NCBI GenBank assembly: GCA_965228545.1
Contig: OZ245822.1
Location: forward strand, 2,480,001-2,544,000
Direction: 5' to 3'
Length of the DNA: 64,000 nucleotides
Origin: HXMU1420-13 sp965228545
GTDB lineage: Bacteria; Bacteroidota; Rhodothermia; Balneolales; Balneolaceae
Notes under the pieces: model-generated
Databases searched by the model: none
Told to the model about the DNA's origin: nothing
What the model saw: only the letters and a program-made list of their open reading frames with translations
Translations under genes and position numbers: made by a program
Part shown: piece by piece, positions 61,965 through 64,000 of the stretch
How the letters are laid out: every line of letters begins with the position of its first letter
How positions within the stretch are numbered: position 1 is the first letter of the stretch

Positions 61965-61998
61965 AAGCCCGGTTCAATGAAATGAGCTGGGCTTTTTT
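61965..61998 (+). terminator. Displaced original terminator of tRNA-Met
   Basis: AAGCCCGGTTCA and TGAGCTGGGCTT pair (two G-U) around ATGAAA, followed by TTTT. It lies 15 bases beyond attR, where the tRNA's own terminator would sit after insertion of the island. Confidence 0.72.
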
Positions 61999-62028
61999 AT
62001 GTTTTGTAGCAATAAGTGTTAACACTAG

Positions 62029-63927
62029 TTAGTCATCAAGAGACCATTCGTAGGTTATTGGGAATTCAAACATTGCAGAGTTCGTAAATGCATACAATGT
62101 GTTAGTCGGGTAACTGTAAATTAATCTTGTCTGTTTTGCTGTATCTCTTGGTATATGACTCGTTATGTCCAGGTTTTGTATGATCTTCTTTGATTCTACA
62201 TCCCAAACACTAAGCATGGTATTATAATTGTGTTGCCTGGATATGGAATAAAATTTTCTGTTTTGTGCATTGTAAAAGCCATGAAAATTATTATTACCAT
62301 ATGCAGGATTATCACTGATATATTGGTATTCGAGATTGTTTAAATCTAAATGATATAACCCAAAATATTTAGACCATAATAGCATCTCATCGTCACCAAA
62401 GAATACATACGGTAGAATTTGAAGGGAATCAATTTTATCAGAACTTGAATAAAGAATAGCATGATCTGAGGTTCGATATACATCGTAATACTCTTCAGCA
62501 TAAGTGTAAGCAAATAAGTGTTGTTTATCTGCTGCTAAGAGTATTCGAGGCTCAGGTGTCTCCAAAATTCCTATTTGGGTTTCTGATTTAAGATCAAACA
62601 AAGCTACATAGTAGCGTGTATTATACATGTAGGCGATACTATTATTGTCAACATGTAGCATATATGAATTTAATAAAGCGCTGGGACGCTCAATGATTCG
62701 TTCATCGTTGGTATTTAAATCCATCACCAATAATCCTTCCGGCTGATTTGCATATAAAGTATTTGTTGATTCCACATACTCTAACGTAGATGATGCTGTG
62801 TCGCCACTAAAACTATGTGTAATAGTTCCGGTTTCTAAGCTGAGTAATGTAGGTGTAGCTACACGAGGTTCTTCGGGTGATACATTTAAGTAAGCGAGCG
62901 ACTCGCCATTGTTTACTATAAAGAGAAAGTCTTTGTTAATTGTTGTGGATAGGTTGGTCTTAATTGGTTTTTCAAATATTACTTCACTGTGTAGAATAGT
63001 GGAATAAGGAGCCGAAGAAACCCCATATAAACGGTTATAAACATTTAAATTGTACGGTGCTAGTTCACCTTCTATTTCATTGAATTGAACTACGTTGATT
63101 CCTGTATAATGTGTTTCTTGACGCTTAATAAATGTCTCTCCAGTTATTGTTGATTCCAGAACAATCAGAATTGAATCAGATTTAGACTCAATATCAGTTT
63201 CAATTTCCAACAAAAGCCTGTTTGTGTCGTCATTCACTAAATCAACCCTATCAACCGGTTTTACTCCATCTTGCCCAATGGTGATCAGTTCTGTAGGTGT
63301 TTGATAGAAATCGTCTACTGCATACAGTTTGTATTCGGTAATAGTGAGAATATCTACCGGGTTTGGATCGGTATAGGTGGAGTCTTGCACAGGTAAACGA
63401 GCAATCTCCTGATCTGTACGATCTTGCCTACGAACGATGACTACTTTTGCGTTTTCGGCAATGATTTCATGATTCCATGTTAGAGTAACCTGGCTATTCG
63501 CATTCAAAAGTGCACTAAACTCGATGTTGGATTGGCGATGAGTAAGCTCTTGAATTGGTGAGACCAATGTGTCACCAGTAGCGGTTTCAAATACATTGAA
63601 GATTTTAACTTGCTCCTTGATGTATTGATGCTCAGGTTGGTAGGCTAAAGAATCTACCGTGTTATTGACGTAAAAGTGGGGTGAAAAAGAATCCGTTTTT
63701 GGATCATATCGGTCGACTCTCGTTTTAGAATATTTAGTTGTAGGTAGACCCCAATTAAGTATGTACGTTGAATCTGCTACTTCAAACCTTAAACTAGGTG
63801 AATGTGGGGCCGGCACTGAGTAGAAGGGAGAATTTGAATCTACAGGATTATCATCTACAAACGTAGGCGTTTGCTTACAGCCAAAGATTGAGGAAAGTAA
63901 GATGATGCAGAAGACAGTGTTTTTCAT
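62029..63927 (-). CDS. Hypothetical lipoprotein with beta-propeller-like repeats
   Basis: A 632-residue lipoprotein (lipobox IFGC, C17). The N-terminal half contains two fibronectin-type III-like stretches (around 45-210, with TLTWNHEIIAENAKVVIVRR). The C-terminal half (about 340-632) has repeated short strands with LYANQPEGLLVMDLNTNDE, FALFDLKSE-like and SVWDVESKKII elements, which suggest a WD40/YVTN-like propeller. No catalytic motifs. It is a host gene outside the island and its transcript would run toward attR. The function is unknown. Confidence 0.68.
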   Translation of the reverse strand: MKNTVFCIILLSSIFGCKQTPTFVDDNPVDSNSPFYSVPAPHSPSLRFEVADSTYILNWGLPTTKYSKTRVDRYDPKTDSFSPHFYVNNTVDSLAYQPEHQYIKEQVKIFNVFETATGDTLVSPIQELTHRQSNIEFSALLNANSQVTLTWNHEIIAENAKVVIVRRQDRTDQEIARLPVQDSTYTDPNPVDILTITEYKLYAVDDFYQTPTELITIGQDGVKPVDRVDLVNDDTNRLLLEIETDIESKSDSILIVLESTITGETFIKRQETHYTGINVVQFNEIEGELAPYNLNVYNRLYGVSSAPYSTILHSEVIFEKPIKTNLSTTINKDFLFIVNNGESLAYLNVSPEEPRVATPTLLSLETGTITHSFSGDTASSTLEYVESTNTLYANQPEGLLVMDLNTNDERIIERPSALLNSYMLHVDNNSIAYMYNTRYYVALFDLKSETQIGILETPEPRILLAADKQHLFAYTYAEEYYDVYRTSDHAILYSSSDKIDSLQILPYVFFGDDEMLLWSKYFGLYHLDLNNLEYQYISDNPAYGNNNFHGFYNAQNRKFYSISRQHNYNTMLSVWDVESKKIIQNLDITSHIPRDTAKQTRLIYSYPTNTLYAFTNSAMFEFPITYEWSLDD

Positions 63928-64000
63928 CGAAAGTTCCGGGTATACTTAATTGCGGCAGTAGAAACGCCGAAATTTTCTTGATGAGTGAGTCTGATATTTT

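Overview
The window looks like a chromosomal segment of a marine or halophilic member of the Balneolota (Bacteroidota/Rhodothermota side of the tree). The reasons are a FCB-type rpo/ribosomal cluster, repeated type IX secretion C-terminal domains with the PNPFNPST signature, PorV/TonB-receptor gene sets, weak Shine-Dalgarno usage and TAnnTTTG-like promoter boxes. This placement is inference from protein style; no 16S gene is present.

Layout. 1-12.7 kb is the conserved translation/transcription block: tRNA-Thr, tuf, tRNA-Trp, secE, nusG, rplKAJL, rpoB, rpoC, closed by a strong terminator. 12.86-16.1 kb holds a GH30 glycoside hydrolase and an SGNH-hydrolase-like membrane protein. 16.1-29.0 kb is a carbohydrate-responsive surface locus: a LacI-type regulator, a divergent regulatory region with three operator-like palindromes, a secreted CBM-like protein with a T9SS tail, a TonB-dependent receptor, a very large secreted protein, a PorV-like protein and a parvulin lipoprotein. 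No SusD homologue is seen. 29.0-37.1 kb carries a YtxH-like protein and an RND efflux operon with one adaptor and two permeases. 37.2-54.9 kb is ordinary chromosome: transaldolase, CIA30 protein, CrtI-like desaturase, RlpA, a TPR histidine kinase, a T9SS protein with a peptidase-S74 surface protein, rhomboid protease, serC with DUF1015, a DUF1844 protein, a Nudix hydrolase, two TonB paralogues, VanZ-like, Nnr and proS.

55.0-61.95 kb is an integrated genetic element inside the 3' end of an elongator tRNA-Met gene. A 15-bp piece of the tRNA 3' end is repeated at both ends, and each end carries a 21-bp arm-type repeat. The element encodes a tyrosine recombinase, an excisionase/AlpA-like HTH protein, a RepA/RecA-like ATPase, a VirE_N/BT4734-type primase-like protein, several small unknown proteins and what looks like a broken small-terminase (TerS-like) reading frame. 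It has no capsid, tail, relaxase or conjugation genes. The gene set and order resemble phage-inducible chromosomal islands (phage satellites); this is the most interesting part of the window. Iteron-like TGTTCAA repeats between the ATPase and primase genes are a candidate replication origin.

62.0-63.9 kb is a host lipoprotein of propeller-like character. Several genes below 60 codons were found by direct reading of the element (47 aa, 59 aa and the 57-codon TerS-like frame).
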